DNA of 64,000 nt from Elusimicrobiaceae bacterium (GTDB taxonomy: Bacteria; Elusimicrobiota; Elusimicrobia; Elusimicrobiales; Elusimicrobiaceae): assembly GCA_016282685.1 (NCBI GenBank), contig JAEELM010000036.1, positions 54,511 through 118,510 of the forward strand. The letters are read 5' to 3'. The translations under genes were made by a program, and so were the position numbers. The notes below the pieces were generated by a model. That model was not told where the DNA came from, made no database searches, and saw nothing but the letters and a program-made list of their open reading frames with translations. Position 1 is the first letter of the stretch. Each line of letters begins with the position of its first letter. This document shows positions 26,537-35,256 of the stretch, in pieces.

Positions 26537-27217
26537 ATGAAAAAAATTATTTTTGCATTGATGTTGATGGTGCCGTTAACGGCCTGCGCACAGGATGCGT
26601 CGGAGGCTACAGAAGATATTGCTGAACGCAACAAAATGCTCTATTCGTTGGGTTTCCTGATGGGAGATAATTTAAAGCAAGAGCTTATTTTAGATAATGA
26701 GGACGATTACAAAGCCGTTTCCCAGGGGATGCGGGATAGTCTGCTTAATAAAACCGCCCAAACCAATGTGGAACAATACAAGCCTCAAATTATGCAAAAG
26801 TACCAGGAAGATGCCCGGAAAATTGCCCAAAAACGCTTGGCAGAACAAAAAGAATATTTGACTTCTTTTGAGAAAGAAAAAGGTGTGAAAAAATTGGATA
26901 ACGGGGCCCTGATTAAGCTATCCCGCGCCGGTTCGGGTAAAAATCCCAAGGCAGACAGTACCGTAACCGTTCACTATACAGGTACGTTGTTAGACGGTAC
27001 AAAATTTGACAGTTCCCGGGACCGCAATCAGCCGTTCCAAACTAACCTAATGTCCGTAATTCCTTGCTGGACCAAGGGGATGCAACAAATGAAACCGGGT
27101 GCTCGCGCTCAACTGGTATGCCCGCCGGAAACGGCCTATGGCAGCCGCCCTGTGGGGCCGATCCCTCCGGACTCAGTGCTCATATTTGATGTGGAAATGA
27201 TTAGTCTGGATAAATAA
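26537..27217 (+). CDS. FKBP-type peptidyl-prolyl isomerase lipoprotein (FkpA/Mip-like)
   Basis: 226 residues. Lipobox LTAC (Cys17), a helical dimerisation domain with LYSLGFLMGDNLKQ and a charged linker helix, then a C-terminal FKBP domain: VTVHYTGTLLDGTKFDSS, FQTNLMSVIPCWTKGMQQMKPG, PPETAYGSRPVGPIPPDSVLIFDVEM. Most FKBP pocket residues are present, but VIPCW replaces the usual VIPGW/VIPAW. It should fold exported proteins in the periplasm, probably tethered to a membrane. The AAAGGAGAGTT ribosome site is strong. Its stop overlaps the next start (TAATG). Confidence 0.92.
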   Translation: MKKIIFALMLMVPLTACAQDASEATEDIAERNKMLYSLGFLMGDNLKQELILDNEDDYKAVSQGMRDSLLNKTAQTNVEQYKPQIMQKYQEDARKIAQKRLAEQKEYLTSFEKEKGVKKLDNGALIKLSRAGSGKNPKADSTVTVHYTGTLLDGTKFDSSRDRNQPFQTNLMSVIPCWTKGMQQMKPGARAQLVCPPETAYGSRPVGPIPPDSVLIFDVEMISLDK

Positions 27218-27774
27218 TGTCAAAACTCAGCCGCGTTTTACTGATTATAATGATTACCGCCCTCGCCTATATGGGGGCGGTAAGAGGTTATCAGTGGTAT
27301 CAACGTAAGGCAGAAGCTTACAACGAAGCTCATCCGGCTCCTCCTTTGTTTCAAACCCAGGAAGAGACTGCCGGCGAGCCGGTGGAAGTGCGTCCTTGGA
27401 CGGCTGGGAAGGAAGATATTTTTCTTGAGCAGCAACCTCTTTCCGAAGTGTTGCAAGAACAACAAGCCAAAGAAACCATAGAATCTATTTTAAGTGATTA
27501 TCGCATGAACCCGGCATTCCGTAGATTTAATGCGGAATTGGAACGGGTCACTAAAGGAAAAGTTTCCGATTTCGGCCAATTAAGTAATCAAAGTCTATCC
27601 CAAATTTTGAAAGATAATCCGGAAATAGAAGAAGTAGTACGTAAGAATATGGCAAGAGAGGATTTTGCGGAAGTATTACAGCAAATTTTTTCCAATCCGC
27701 AATACCAGCAAAGTGTGGCTCAGTTGCAAGGCGGGGATGTTCCCTCAGGCACAAACGGCCCAGTCCAAAGATGA
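27217..27774 (+). CDS. Membrane-anchored hypothetical protein, 185 aa
   Basis: One N-terminal membrane helix (about 6-22, type II anchor), a Pro/Glu-rich linker, and a helical C-terminal domain (about 75-170) with repeated short helices (QAKETIESILSDYRMNP, LSQILKDNPEIEEVV). No recognised family. Starts within the stop of the FKBP gene, so it is translationally coupled and likely part of the envelope operon. The C-terminus is Gly/Ser/Pro rich. Confidence 0.65.
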   Translation: MSKLSRVLLIIMITALAYMGAVRGYQWYQRKAEAYNEAHPAPPLFQTQEETAGEPVEVRPWTAGKEDIFLEQQPLSEVLQEQQAKETIESILSDYRMNPAFRRFNAELERVTKGKVSDFGQLSNQSLSQILKDNPEIEEVVRKNMAREDFAEVLQQIFSNPQYQQSVAQLQGGDVPSGTNGPVQR

Positions 27775-27821
27775 ATAATCAGCTAAAATATTGTATGCTA
27801 TAAAATATCGGAGGTACTTTT

Positions 27822-28352
27822 GTGATTAAAATTTTAGTAAAAGCTTTTATTTTAGTTTGTATTGTATTGAGTATTTATTTCATTGTCAATCCGTCCGCTT
27901 GCTCTAATTTGATTAACGGGCGCGTAGTTAATTCTATGGATGAAACATTTACCCAACCGGACCGTGTGGTGCCGCAACAAGAATTATTGGGCCCTTCCGG
28001 AGATAAACCGGAAGTAACACAAACGCAGGAAGAATCGGACGTACAACCCGCGCAGGATAGTTCTTTTGTGCAACCCTCTACCACCGGGGAGGAGACAGCT
28101 GCTCCCGTAACAAGCGGATACTCACAGGAAGAAGTAGATGCCGCTATTGCCAGCCGCTATGTGGAGTTGGAGCGGGAATATGCAAAGAAAAACTTGGACG
28201 GCAAGGATATGGCCAAAGAAATTTCTTACACGGTGATGGATGATTTTGATTTGACCCCCAGCGAATGGGAAGCATTCTTGCAACGGGCAACGGCTACAAA
28301 CTTATTTGATAAAGTTCGTCAAGAATATGATCAAATGGAAGCAGAAAAATAA
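27822..28352 (+). CDS. Membrane-anchored hypothetical protein, 176 aa
   Basis: GTG start with a good GGAGGT ribosome site seven bases upstream and a TATAAA -10-like element before that. A single N-terminal membrane helix (about 5-22) is followed by a long acidic Gln/Glu/Pro/Ser/Thr linker (about 40-105) and a helical C-terminal domain (EEVDAAIASRYVELEREYAKK onward in pattern). The layout repeats that of the previous gene (anchor, linker, small helical domain). Function unknown. A strong terminator ends the envelope cluster. Confidence 0.65.
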   Translation: MIKILVKAFILVCIVLSIYFIVNPSACSNLINGRVVNSMDETFTQPDRVVPQQELLGPSGDKPEVTQTQEESDVQPAQDSSFVQPSTTGEETAAPVTSGYSQEEVDAAIASRYVELEREYAKKNLDGKDMAKEISYTVMDDFDLTPSEWEAFLQRATATNLFDKVRQEYDQMEAEK

Positions 28353-28365
28353 AGCTTTCTCTACG

Positions 28366-28396
28366 AAAAAGCCCCCACAAAAGTGGGGGCTTTTTT
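28366..28396 (+). terminator. Intrinsic terminator of the envelope cluster
   Basis: AAAAAGCCCCCAC and GTGGGGGCTTTTT form a 13-bp stem; the A-rich 5' side makes it usable in both directions, serving the convergent gene at 28413 too. Confidence 0.93.
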
Positions 28397-28412
28397 ATGG
28401 CGTTTTAAGATA

Positions 28413-29663
28413 TTATAAATAAATTTCCAACTTGTCTAATTGCTTGCCGGTATTGCTATAAACGGTTAATGTTAATTTGCGATCCACAATTTTTCCTACC
28501 GCATAGTGACGGGCTGATACAAACCGGGCAGTGGAAGGGTCACTGGTAATACGTTTTGTAGGGGTGGGGCCGGCAGTCCCCAACGTAACGTAAGTAACGC
28601 CGCGTTGGTTGGGCTCGCCGTTTAGTATGGGGAAAGTGCGCTCGTAATTGTTGTCGCCCCCTTGCAATACCAATTTTACGCGGTAATCTTCGAAAATTTT
28701 TACCAAGTTTGCAAATACTTCCGGATTGGGGCCGTTTGCACCGGTAGAATAAGCGGGTGTATTCATTACTACGATTTTCCATTTTTCCGGAACGCCGGAC
28801 AAAGTGGTTTTCAGCCATTTTATTTGGGCCGATTCTTCCCCTATTTCCGGAGCCCACACCGCTCCTTGGGTAATGTTTGTGTCTAAGAATACAAATCGTG
28901 CATTGGCCGTATCAAAGGAATAATATTTAGGGGTAGCATTGCTCCACGTCATATCATGGTAACGGGAATAATTGGAACGGAGAAAAGATTGGCTATCTTT
29001 GCTTTGACGGTCCGGACCATATTCGTTAGGGCCTAGAGCTATAAAAAGAGGCGTCTTCTGGAGGACTCTTTTAAAGGGAGCAAAAAATTCCGCATTGGCA
29101 TCTTCGTTCAATCCGCTATGGGTGAGATTACCGGTATGAATTAAAAAGTCGCTATCGTGCTTTTCCATGAGGGCAGCGATTTCCGTACGGGGAGTAAGGG
29201 CCGTATCTTCCCAAGAGGAAGGGGCTAAAGGAATGGAGAAATTGTGCAAATCCTCCTCGTTAACGGTAGGGTGTACATCGCTGGCGGTAGAGCCTATGGC
29301 CAGGAAATTGACAATCTTTCGTTCCGGTGAAAATAACGTGCGAAAAGAGCCTTCCAATGGGTTTTGTACACCCGTTTGCGCACGGTTTTCCACATATAAG
29401 CGGTAGCAAAATTCTTGGTTAGGCACCAGACCGTACAGAATAACTTTGTGATTAAAAGCAGAAGGGGTAACGGTCATGATTTGGTTGCAATGGGGAGTAG
29501 GCCCATATTCCAACCAACTGGGGGTGGAGCTGTCTGTTTGCCATTTTAACACCAGGGTATTTTGGGTAACATTTTCCAAATAAGGGCCCCGAATAATTTG
29601 AGCCGCCTGCGAAGCGGAAAAAGCAACGACGAATAATGTGACACAAAGCAACCATTTTTTCAT
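28413..29663 (-). CDS. Purple-acid-phosphatase-like exported protein lacking metal ligands (pseudoenzyme)
   Basis: 416 residues. A signal peptide (1-21) is followed by a fibronectin III-like purple acid phosphatase N-domain (IRGPYLENVTQNTLVLKWQT) and a metallophosphoesterase-like core. Every metal-binding motif is altered: IGST (S125) where GD is expected, HTGNLTHSG (N179) for GDxxY, LGPNE (P212, N213) for GNHE, VVMNTPAYS (N301) for the His, and QGGDNNYERT (G336, N338) for GHxHxYER. The surrounding residues are well conserved, so the fold is probably kept while catalysis is lost. It may bind a ligand or partner in the periplasm. No Shine-Dalgarno; the -10 hexamer lies six bases before ATG. 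Confidence 0.8.
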   Translation of the reverse strand: MKKWLLCVTLFVVAFSASQAAQIIRGPYLENVTQNTLVLKWQTDSSTPSWLEYGPTPHCNQIMTVTPSAFNHKVILYGLVPNQEFCYRLYVENRAQTGVQNPLEGSFRTLFSPERKIVNFLAIGSTASDVHPTVNEEDLHNFSIPLAPSSWEDTALTPRTEIAALMEKHDSDFLIHTGNLTHSGLNEDANAEFFAPFKRVLQKTPLFIALGPNEYGPDRQSKDSQSFLRSNYSRYHDMTWSNATPKYYSFDTANARFVFLDTNITQGAVWAPEIGEESAQIKWLKTTLSGVPEKWKIVVMNTPAYSTGANGPNPEVFANLVKIFEDYRVKLVLQGGDNNYERTFPILNGEPNQRGVTYVTLGTAGPTPTKRITSDPSTARFVSARHYAVGKIVDRKLTLTVYSNTGKQLDKLEIYL

Positions 29664-29669
29664 GCTTTT

Positions 29670-29675
29670 ATTGTA
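29670..29675 (-). promoter_or_regulatory. -10 element six bases before the phosphatase-like gene
   Basis: On the minus strand TACAAT, then AAAAGC, then ATG. Leaderless arrangement. Confidence 0.45.
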
Positions 29676-29744
29676 CCAAATCTGCGAGAACAAAAAAATG
29701 CATTTTCCTTTCAAAAACCGTTGAAATTTAGTTTAATAAATAAT

Positions 29745-30620
29745 ATGAAAAAAATAACATTTGTTTTGGGCGTGCTTTTGAGCACGATAAGTGGGTTCGC
29801 TTCCGGCTGGGAAGCTACTGTCGATTACCGCGGTTCATCGAAATTTTATCAGGGAGCCGCTTCTATTGAGAGACAAATGGGCCTTTCCTATTTTGCGGGA
29901 TTAGAAGCTCGTTATACAGACGAAGATGCATTAAAAGATCCCGTCTATTCCGTTTATTTGCCTTTGCGCTTGGAATCTAACTTATGGAAATTGACACTGA
30001 CTCCTTTTTACTATTTTAAAAACAAAAGCCACGACGTTTCCTTTCAGGATGCTTATGCCTACGGGATAAGTACTCGTTTCATTATGACGTTACAAGAAGA
30101 TTTGACGGAGGATTTATATACCCATGCGTATTTGGGGGTTTCATTTGCCCGCCAAAAAGGCACGTTGTTTTTAGAAAATGGGGACGTTTCCAACCAATAC
30201 TACTCTCAAATGGCTTATACATTGGGACTGCATAAAAATTTCTTCCATTCTTTTAGTTTTGAAGTGTTTGCCAATGCCTACCAGTACCCCAACGGAATTA
30301 CCGGAGTGGAGTCTTTCCGTGGAATTTTGGACCAATGGGATTTGGTCCAATCCCCTTCGCTTGATTTAAGCCATGAACTGGGTAAATACCATGTGGGGGG
30401 GCAATTAACCCGTCTATGGGTGGAACGTCGGGCTTCTTTGTATCTTGGCTATCGCTTCGGTGAATTCTATTCCACGGATCCGGAACATTCCTTTTTGCTG
30501 GGGAACACTTTTGCTGTGACCAATACAATTCAAGCGGATGCGGCTTATAATCATTTGCGCACCATTCATAATGAACGCAAACGAGATGTTTTCTACGTAA
30601 AATTGAAATTCTCTTTCTAG
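29745..30620 (+). CDS. Outer-membrane beta-barrel protein
   Basis: 291 residues from the ATG at 29745 (an upstream TTG lacks support). A signal peptide (about 1-20) is followed by alternating amphipathic strands throughout, many starting or ending with aromatic residues (LTLTPFYYF, HAYLGVSF, ASLYLGYRF). The chain ends KLKFSF with terminal Phe, the BAM recognition signal. Strand count is about 10 to 12. It may be a small porin or a structural barrel; the cargo is unknown. No ribosome site; TTTAAT or TTAATA lies close before the ATG. The next gene (histidine kinase) begins eight bases after the stop. Confidence 0.75.
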   Translation: MKKITFVLGVLLSTISGFASGWEATVDYRGSSKFYQGAASIERQMGLSYFAGLEARYTDEDALKDPVYSVYLPLRLESNLWKLTLTPFYYFKNKSHDVSFQDAYAYGISTRFIMTLQEDLTEDLYTHAYLGVSFARQKGTLFLENGDVSNQYYSQMAYTLGLHKNFFHSFSFEVFANAYQYPNGITGVESFRGILDQWDLVQSPSLDLSHELGKYHVGGQLTRLWVERRASLYLGYRFGEFYSTDPEHSFLLGNTFAVTNTIQADAAYNHLRTIHNERKRDVFYVKLKFSF

Positions 30621-30627
30621 AGGGACC

Positions 30628-31377
30628 ATGGAGCCAAACGAACTGGGGCTAAACATTCATATATTGACGTTGATTGCCCATAAATTGCGCACTCCTCTAT
30701 CCATTATCAATGGATATTCAGAGGCGGTTGTGGCGCAGGCCGGGAAGGAAAAATTTTCGCCCTTTACCGCCAAAGCGTTGGAAGAAATTTGTCAACAAGG
30801 CGGGCATATGGGGCAGTTAATTGAAAAATTAGCTGCTTTCAATAAAGTGATGATGGTAGAGAAGAATGCGCTAGATAAACGTCCTATTCCTATCAACAAA
30901 ATGCTTAAACACTGTACTTCCTTGGTGTTGATGCAAAGAAATAGTGCGGGACTTCCTACGGACTCTTCATCCGATGCTACCTTTGTAAAACGTGGAGTGC
31001 AGGTGGATATTGATTGCCCGGCAAACTTAACCATTAACGGGAATGAAGAAATGTTGCGTTTGTGCATATCGGAACTAATGGAAAACGCTATTAAATTTAA
31101 CAACAAAATGGAAAAAATTATTAAAGTGCAAGTAGCCAATCATGGGGACAGTATTTCTCTTTCTGTGCGTGATTACGGGGTAGGGGTGCGTCCGCAAGAT
31201 GTGGAAAACTTGTTCAAACCGTTCTTTCAGGTAGATGATGATTTTACCGGGCAAGTAAACGGTTGGGGATTGGGGCTATCTATGGTCCAACGTGTTGTTA
31301 CCTTACACGGCGGGACAGTAAGTGTGGTATCGGACCGAGGACTTGGCTCTATTTTTACACTAAAATTTCCGCTTTAA
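30628..31377 (+). CDS. Soluble sensor histidine kinase, 249 aa
   Basis: A HisKA dimerisation and phospho-acceptor helix starts almost at the N-terminus (AHKLRTPLS, H18), followed by a HATPase domain with N box ELMENAIKFN, G1 DYGVGV, F box FKPFFQ and G2 GWGLGLS. There are no membrane helices and no sensory domain, so it is a cytosolic kinase core that must receive its signal from a partner. No response regulator with a DNA-binding domain is visible in the window. AGAGGGACC is the ribosome site. The downstream coiled-coil gene starts three bases later and is a candidate partner. Confidence 0.9.
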   Translation: MEPNELGLNIHILTLIAHKLRTPLSIINGYSEAVVAQAGKEKFSPFTAKALEEICQQGGHMGQLIEKLAAFNKVMMVEKNALDKRPIPINKMLKHCTSLVLMQRNSAGLPTDSSSDATFVKRGVQVDIDCPANLTINGNEEMLRLCISELMENAIKFNNKMEKIIKVQVANHGDSISLSVRDYGVGVRPQDVENLFKPFFQVDDDFTGQVNGWGLGLSMVQRVVTLHGGTVSVVSDRGLGSIFTLKFPL

Positions 31378-31380
31378 TTT

Positions 31381-31902
31381 ATGACGACAGAGCAATTATT
31401 AGAAGCTATTTGTGAACAATGTGACCACTTGCGCATACAAGTGTATACTGCCCAGGGAGAACTGGCGCAACTGAGCAAACGTTTGGAACAGATTTTGCAA
31501 CAAATCCGGAAAGGAATTGAAGTGAGAGACGTTCTTTTCGCGGAGGAATTTAATCAATTTTGCCAACGGTTGCGTGCGCAAATGAATGAACAAGAACCGG
31601 TATGGACACAATTGCGTAACGATATTCGCACTCGCAAAGATGCCCAATGGGATGGTTCTTTAGCTTTGGCGGCCAAAGGGCTTAACAGCAAAGCAAAGAC
31701 CCTTTCCCGCACGTGTGACGAATTTATTACAGAGTATGATGCTTTTTGCAAAAACTATAAGAATTTTACGGCAGCTAAATTAAATGTTTGGTTGCTTACT
31801 TCCTGCCAAACGGATATTGCAAACTTGACGGGTAAAATTTTATTTATTGCGCGGGAAATTGCCCAAAAAACGGAGCGTAACCGAATTCCTTATGCAAATT
31901 GA
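31381..31902 (+). CDS. Predicted coiled-coil cytosolic protein, 173 aa
   Basis: All-helical and charged, with heptad-like stretches (LAQLSKRLEQILQQIRKGIEV). No signal peptide, no recognised domain. It begins three bases after the histidine kinase and its end overlaps the next permease start by 11 bases, so it is part of one operon. It may be an adaptor for the sensor-less histidine kinase; that is inference from position only. Confidence 0.6.
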   Translation: MTTEQLLEAICEQCDHLRIQVYTAQGELAQLSKRLEQILQQIRKGIEVRDVLFAEEFNQFCQRLRAQMNEQEPVWTQLRNDIRTRKDAQWDGSLALAAKGLNSKAKTLSRTCDEFITEYDAFCKNYKNFTAAKLNVWLLTSCQTDIANLTGKILFIAREIAQKTERNRIPYAN

Positions 31903-32911
31903 CAAAACCAGTTATTATTATTCCAAAACCAGTGCTATTTGTTTGACTATTATTGCGGCAGGTGTTGTGACGGCTTTTTTGGTATATACCAAAGCGTTGT
32001 TAATTCCGTTGGTAATCTCCATTTTTTTCTATACCATTTTGGCACAAATAACACTTTATTTGCGTCACCGATTTTGTTTCCCGAAATGGCTTGCCTTGAC
32101 TTGTTCCATTCTGTTGTTTATCTGTGCATTTGGCTTGGTCGTGTTATTTACGGTCAATGCGGTAGGCGATTTTTTGAAAGGAGCGGAAGTTTACCGTCAA
32201 AGTTTATTGACTACTTCTAAAAATGTATTAACAGTCGTGCAGGAACACGGCATTACGGTAGACCAAAATTTTGTAGAAAATTATTTACGCGAACTGCCTA
32301 TTTTTGATTGGCTTAGAAATGTGGGCGGGAAATTGTTTACGGTTTTGTCCGATTTCCTGTTGATTATTTTGTTTATGACTTTCTTTTTGTTTGGGTCCAA
32401 AAAAACTCCACCCGTTACCAACCCGGCCATTAAGGAAATGCTAGCCAACATATCGGTATATTTGTCTGTTAAATTAATGGCTTCTGTGATAACAGGAGTG
32501 GTGGCGGCCTGTATTTTGTTTGGCTTTCAAGTGAAATTGGCCCTTGTATTTGCATTATTTATATTCTTGCTGAATTTTATTCCCAGTGTGGGTTCTATTA
32601 TTGCCGTGCTTTTGCCTGTGCCGGTGCTGTTTTTGCAATTTGGATTTAGTGGCCGTTTCTTTTCCATATTGGGATTATTGACAGTAGCGGAGTTTGTGAT
32701 TGGAAATATGTTGGAACCTCGTTTCTTGGGGGAGGGACTGGACCTTCACCCTGCTACGGTGGTTACTTCTTTGATTTTTTGGACGTTGGTTTGGGGCGTT
32801 CCCGGCGCATTTTTATCTGTTCCGCTGACAGCTTCTTTAAAAATTGTTCTTAGCAGGATTAAACATACCCATGCAGTAGCTGAATTTATGGCCGGGCGTC
32901 TGCCACAGTAA
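31892..32911 (+). CDS. AI-2E family transporter (PerM-like permease)
   Basis: 339 residues from the ATG at 31892 (a start 15 codons upstream is deep inside the previous gene). About seven or eight membrane helices with the AI-2E exporter layout: two N-terminal helices, a cytosolic or periplasmic domain around residues 95-140, then IPSVGSIIAVLLPVPVL, VIGNMLEPRFLGEGLDLHP and VWGVPGAFLSVPLTA, all typical of the family. Some members export AI-2; others are Na+(Li+)/H+ antiporters. The substrate cannot be assigned. Last gene of the kinase operon, followed by a terminator. Confidence 0.88.
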   Translation: MQIDKTSYYYSKTSAICLTIIAAGVVTAFLVYTKALLIPLVISIFFYTILAQITLYLRHRFCFPKWLALTCSILLFICAFGLVVLFTVNAVGDFLKGAEVYRQSLLTTSKNVLTVVQEHGITVDQNFVENYLRELPIFDWLRNVGGKLFTVLSDFLLIILFMTFFLFGSKKTPPVTNPAIKEMLANISVYLSVKLMASVITGVVAACILFGFQVKLALVFALFIFLLNFIPSVGSIIAVLLPVPVLFLQFGFSGRFFSILGLLTVAEFVIGNMLEPRFLGEGLDLHPATVVTSLIFWTLVWGVPGAFLSVPLTASLKIVLSRIKHTHAVAEFMAGRLPQ

Positions 32912-32926
32912 TTTAAGAAACTTATC

Positions 32927-32958
32927 AAAAGGCCACTGCTTTTGCAGTGGCCTTTTTT
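32927..32958. terminator. Bidirectional terminator between AI-2E gene and queA
   Basis: AAAAGGCCACTGC and GCAGTGGCCTTTT with a four-T loop; poly-A on the left side lets it serve both converging operons. Confidence 0.93.
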
Positions 32959-32960
32959 AA

Positions 32961-33998
32961 TTACAAAATCATCATGCTATCGCCGAACGAATAGAAACGG
33001 TATTTTTTCTCTATGGCTTGCAAGTAAGCTTCGTAAATGAAATCTTCTCCCGCAAAGGCACTGGTCATGCACAGGGGGGTAGAGTCTGGGAAGTGGAAAT
33101 TAGTAATTAAGCAATCAATGGCTTTGAATTTATAACCGGGATAGATAAACAAATCAATCCATTTTTTTCCATCGTGCGTAATGTGATTTTCGTCCGTAAA
33201 ACTCTCTAATGTACGGGTGCTGGTAGTTCCGCAAGAAAAAATTCGCCCACCGTTGGCGCGCACCTCGTTAAGAGTTTGTGCAGTCTGTGCAGAAATTTCT
33301 CCCAGTTCGGCTAACATTTTGTGCTCTTTGGGTTCCCCGCGTAAAGGTTTAAATGTGCCCCAACCTACGTGCAGAGTAATGTAGCAAATACGAACGCCTT
33401 TATCGGTCAGTTTTTGTAAAAGTTCCGGTGTGAAATGGAACCCGGCCGTCGGTGCGGCAATGGATCCTTCGTATTTGGCATAGACGGTTTGATAGCGTTC
33501 TTTATCGGTTTCAATGCTGGCAGAAAGCCCACTGTGTTTGCGGGCTTTTTCGATATATTGTGGTAATGGCATTAACCCGTGTGTATGGCAAAAGGGCAAG
33601 ATGTCCTCTTGGTTAAATTCCAATAGCAGTTCATTATCGTCTGTTCTTCCCACCGCTTTAGCTTGTAAACCATCTCCAAAATCTAATACCAGACCCTCTT
33701 TATATTCACGGGTTAATACGGCCCATACTTTAGGATTTTGCAGGGGGCGTACCAACAATACTTCTACTTTTCCTCCGGTGGGCTTGTGCGCAAATAATTT
33801 GGCCGGAAAAACTTTGGTATTGTTAATGACAAGAGCATCTTTGGAGGTAAAATATTCGTGAATATCGCGAAAAATGCGGTGCTCAATGGTATGTGAATCG
33901 CGATGAAGGACCATTTGGCGAGAAGAGTCCCGCGGAGTGGCCGGCTGTTTGGCGATCAGAGGATCTAAATCTAATTTTTTGAAGCGTTCAAAGGCCAT
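32961..33998 (-). CDS. queA: S-adenosylmethionine:tRNA ribosyltransferase-isomerase
   Basis: Transfers and isomerises the ribosyl group of SAM onto preQ1 in tRNA, forming epoxyqueuosine at position 34. 345 residues, the usual size. Signature segments: PRDSSRQMVLHRD, ALVINNTKVFPAKLFAHKPTGGKVEVLLV, GSIAAPTAGFHFTPELL, HVGWGTFKPLRGEP, and CGTTSTRTLES. The N-terminal DFDYxLP stretch of most QueA proteins is altered (FERFKKLDLDPLIAKQPA). The start lies directly after the spoIID-like gene stop, with no clear ribosome site, so translation is probably coupled. No other queuosine gene is nearby. Confidence 0.95.
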   Translation of the reverse strand: MAFERFKKLDLDPLIAKQPATPRDSSRQMVLHRDSHTIEHRIFRDIHEYFTSKDALVINNTKVFPAKLFAHKPTGGKVEVLLVRPLQNPKVWAVLTREYKEGLVLDFGDGLQAKAVGRTDDNELLLEFNQEDILPFCHTHGLMPLPQYIEKARKHSGLSASIETDKERYQTVYAKYEGSIAAPTAGFHFTPELLQKLTDKGVRICYITLHVGWGTFKPLRGEPKEHKMLAELGEISAQTAQTLNEVRANGGRIFSCGTTSTRTLESFTDENHITHDGKKWIDLFIYPGYKFKAIDCLITNFHFPDSTPLCMTSAFAGEDFIYEAYLQAIEKKYRFYSFGDSMMIL

Positions 33999-33999
33999 A

Positions 34000-35247
34000 T
34001 TAGTGTATCTGTTCCAGGACAGATCCCGGATAGTAATGTTTTAAAATTTGTTTATAGTTGTGGTTTCGCTTGGCCATGCCGTTAGCCCCGTCTTGACACA
34101 TGCCAATGCCGTGCCCGTATCCTTTGCCGGTAAATTGTACCCCTTTTGTGCTGGTAATAATACGGGTAATTTTACAACTACGGATACCGGTAGCTAAACG
34201 AAAAGCCCCGCAGGGAACCGTTTTGCTGCCTTTACTTGTGGTAAGTGTTAAATTGGTAGCGCGCCCTGTATTTGTTTTGCGTACAATGCGAATACTTTTT
34301 AATGTTCCTTTCAGTCCAACGCTTTGGGCGTATTTTTCTACTTTACTCAGCGGAACGGTCATATTCCAGTTATGACTTTTGGAATGAGAATCAAATTTGC
34401 AGGAAGCTCCGGAGAGAGGTTTGATTGATTTGGTGGAAAAATGCCAGCTGCTTACATCATCAGTTGCGCCACCGCAATTGGCGTGATAATAAGTAAAGAA
34501 TAATTTCCCTTGATAAGTAAGAACTTGCCCCTTGGTTTCATCTACCGCACGGGTGACGGCGTCGTATTTTTTTCCATTACCGCGGTAAACTTGACTGCGC
34601 ACATCACTGTACAAGTCAAAAGATTTATTTTTTACGTTCTCCAATGATTTTAAAGTATAAGTACGAGCCGCCACAGCCTGTGCTTTCAAAGCTTCTACCG
34701 GCCAGGAGGGGCTCATTTCATAAGGAAGTACGCCATGCAAGTATTCTTCCAATGAAACATATTCTACTAACATGAGTTGACCCCCGCTTGACGGGAGTAC
34801 GTAAAACGTACCGGTGTAAGAATTATTGTTCCAAGTTAAAGAGGATTGCACCGGTTCAATTAAAATGGGTTGATTGTCTTTCAAAGTGCCTACCTGAATT
34901 TGTCCGTCAGATAAGCCTTTTACCGCTACAGTACCTGCCTGTGAAATTTTATATTTCTTTTTTCCGTCTAAGGTGTAGATGTTAATACGGCCCGAATGCT
35001 TGATAAATGCTTCCGGCAAATTTTCTGCCAGCAACACACGTACAATTTTTTCTTTTTGCGGCGGTTGTTCGGGGGGAGTATCCGGTGTGGTTTCCAAAAC
35101 GGAAGGATCATCAAGAACGGCCGTTTCTTCTTCTGCCGGAGTAGGAGAAGTAATGGAATTATCTAAACGTGCGGAAGGAACTGCACAGGCTCCGCTAAGC
35201 AAAGCCAACGCATACAAAAAAATGAATTGAATGCGAATGTTTTTCAA
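34000..35247 (-). CDS. SpoIID/LytB-domain lipoprotein (putative peptidoglycan lytic enzyme)
   Basis: 415 residues starting with TTG after an AGGAGA site. Lipobox SGAC (Cys21), an acidic Pro/Thr/Glu linker (about 25-65), then a SpoIID domain: YLHGVLPYEMSPSWPVEALK, AQAVAARTYTL, SDVRSQVYRG, TKGQVLTY, FTYYHANCGGATDD and GYGHGIGMCQDGANGMA near the end. SpoIID proteins cut glycan strands lacking stem peptides. In Gram-negatives these are envelope proteins that help daughter-cell separation or remodelling. It sits between ruvBA and queA in one rightward-to-leftward operon. Confidence 0.88.
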   Translation of the reverse strand: MKNIRIQFIFLYALALLSGACAVPSARLDNSITSPTPAEEETAVLDDPSVLETTPDTPPEQPPQKEKIVRVLLAENLPEAFIKHSGRINIYTLDGKKKYKISQAGTVAVKGLSDGQIQVGTLKDNQPILIEPVQSSLTWNNNSYTGTFYVLPSSGGQLMLVEYVSLEEYLHGVLPYEMSPSWPVEALKAQAVAARTYTLKSLENVKNKSFDLYSDVRSQVYRGNGKKYDAVTRAVDETKGQVLTYQGKLFFTYYHANCGGATDDVSSWHFSTKSIKPLSGASCKFDSHSKSHNWNMTVPLSKVEKYAQSVGLKGTLKSIRIVRKTNTGRATNLTLTTSKGSKTVPCGAFRLATGIRSCKITRIITSTKGVQFTGKGYGHGIGMCQDGANGMAKRNHNYKQILKHYYPGSVLEQIH

Positions 35248-35256
35248 AAAATTCTC

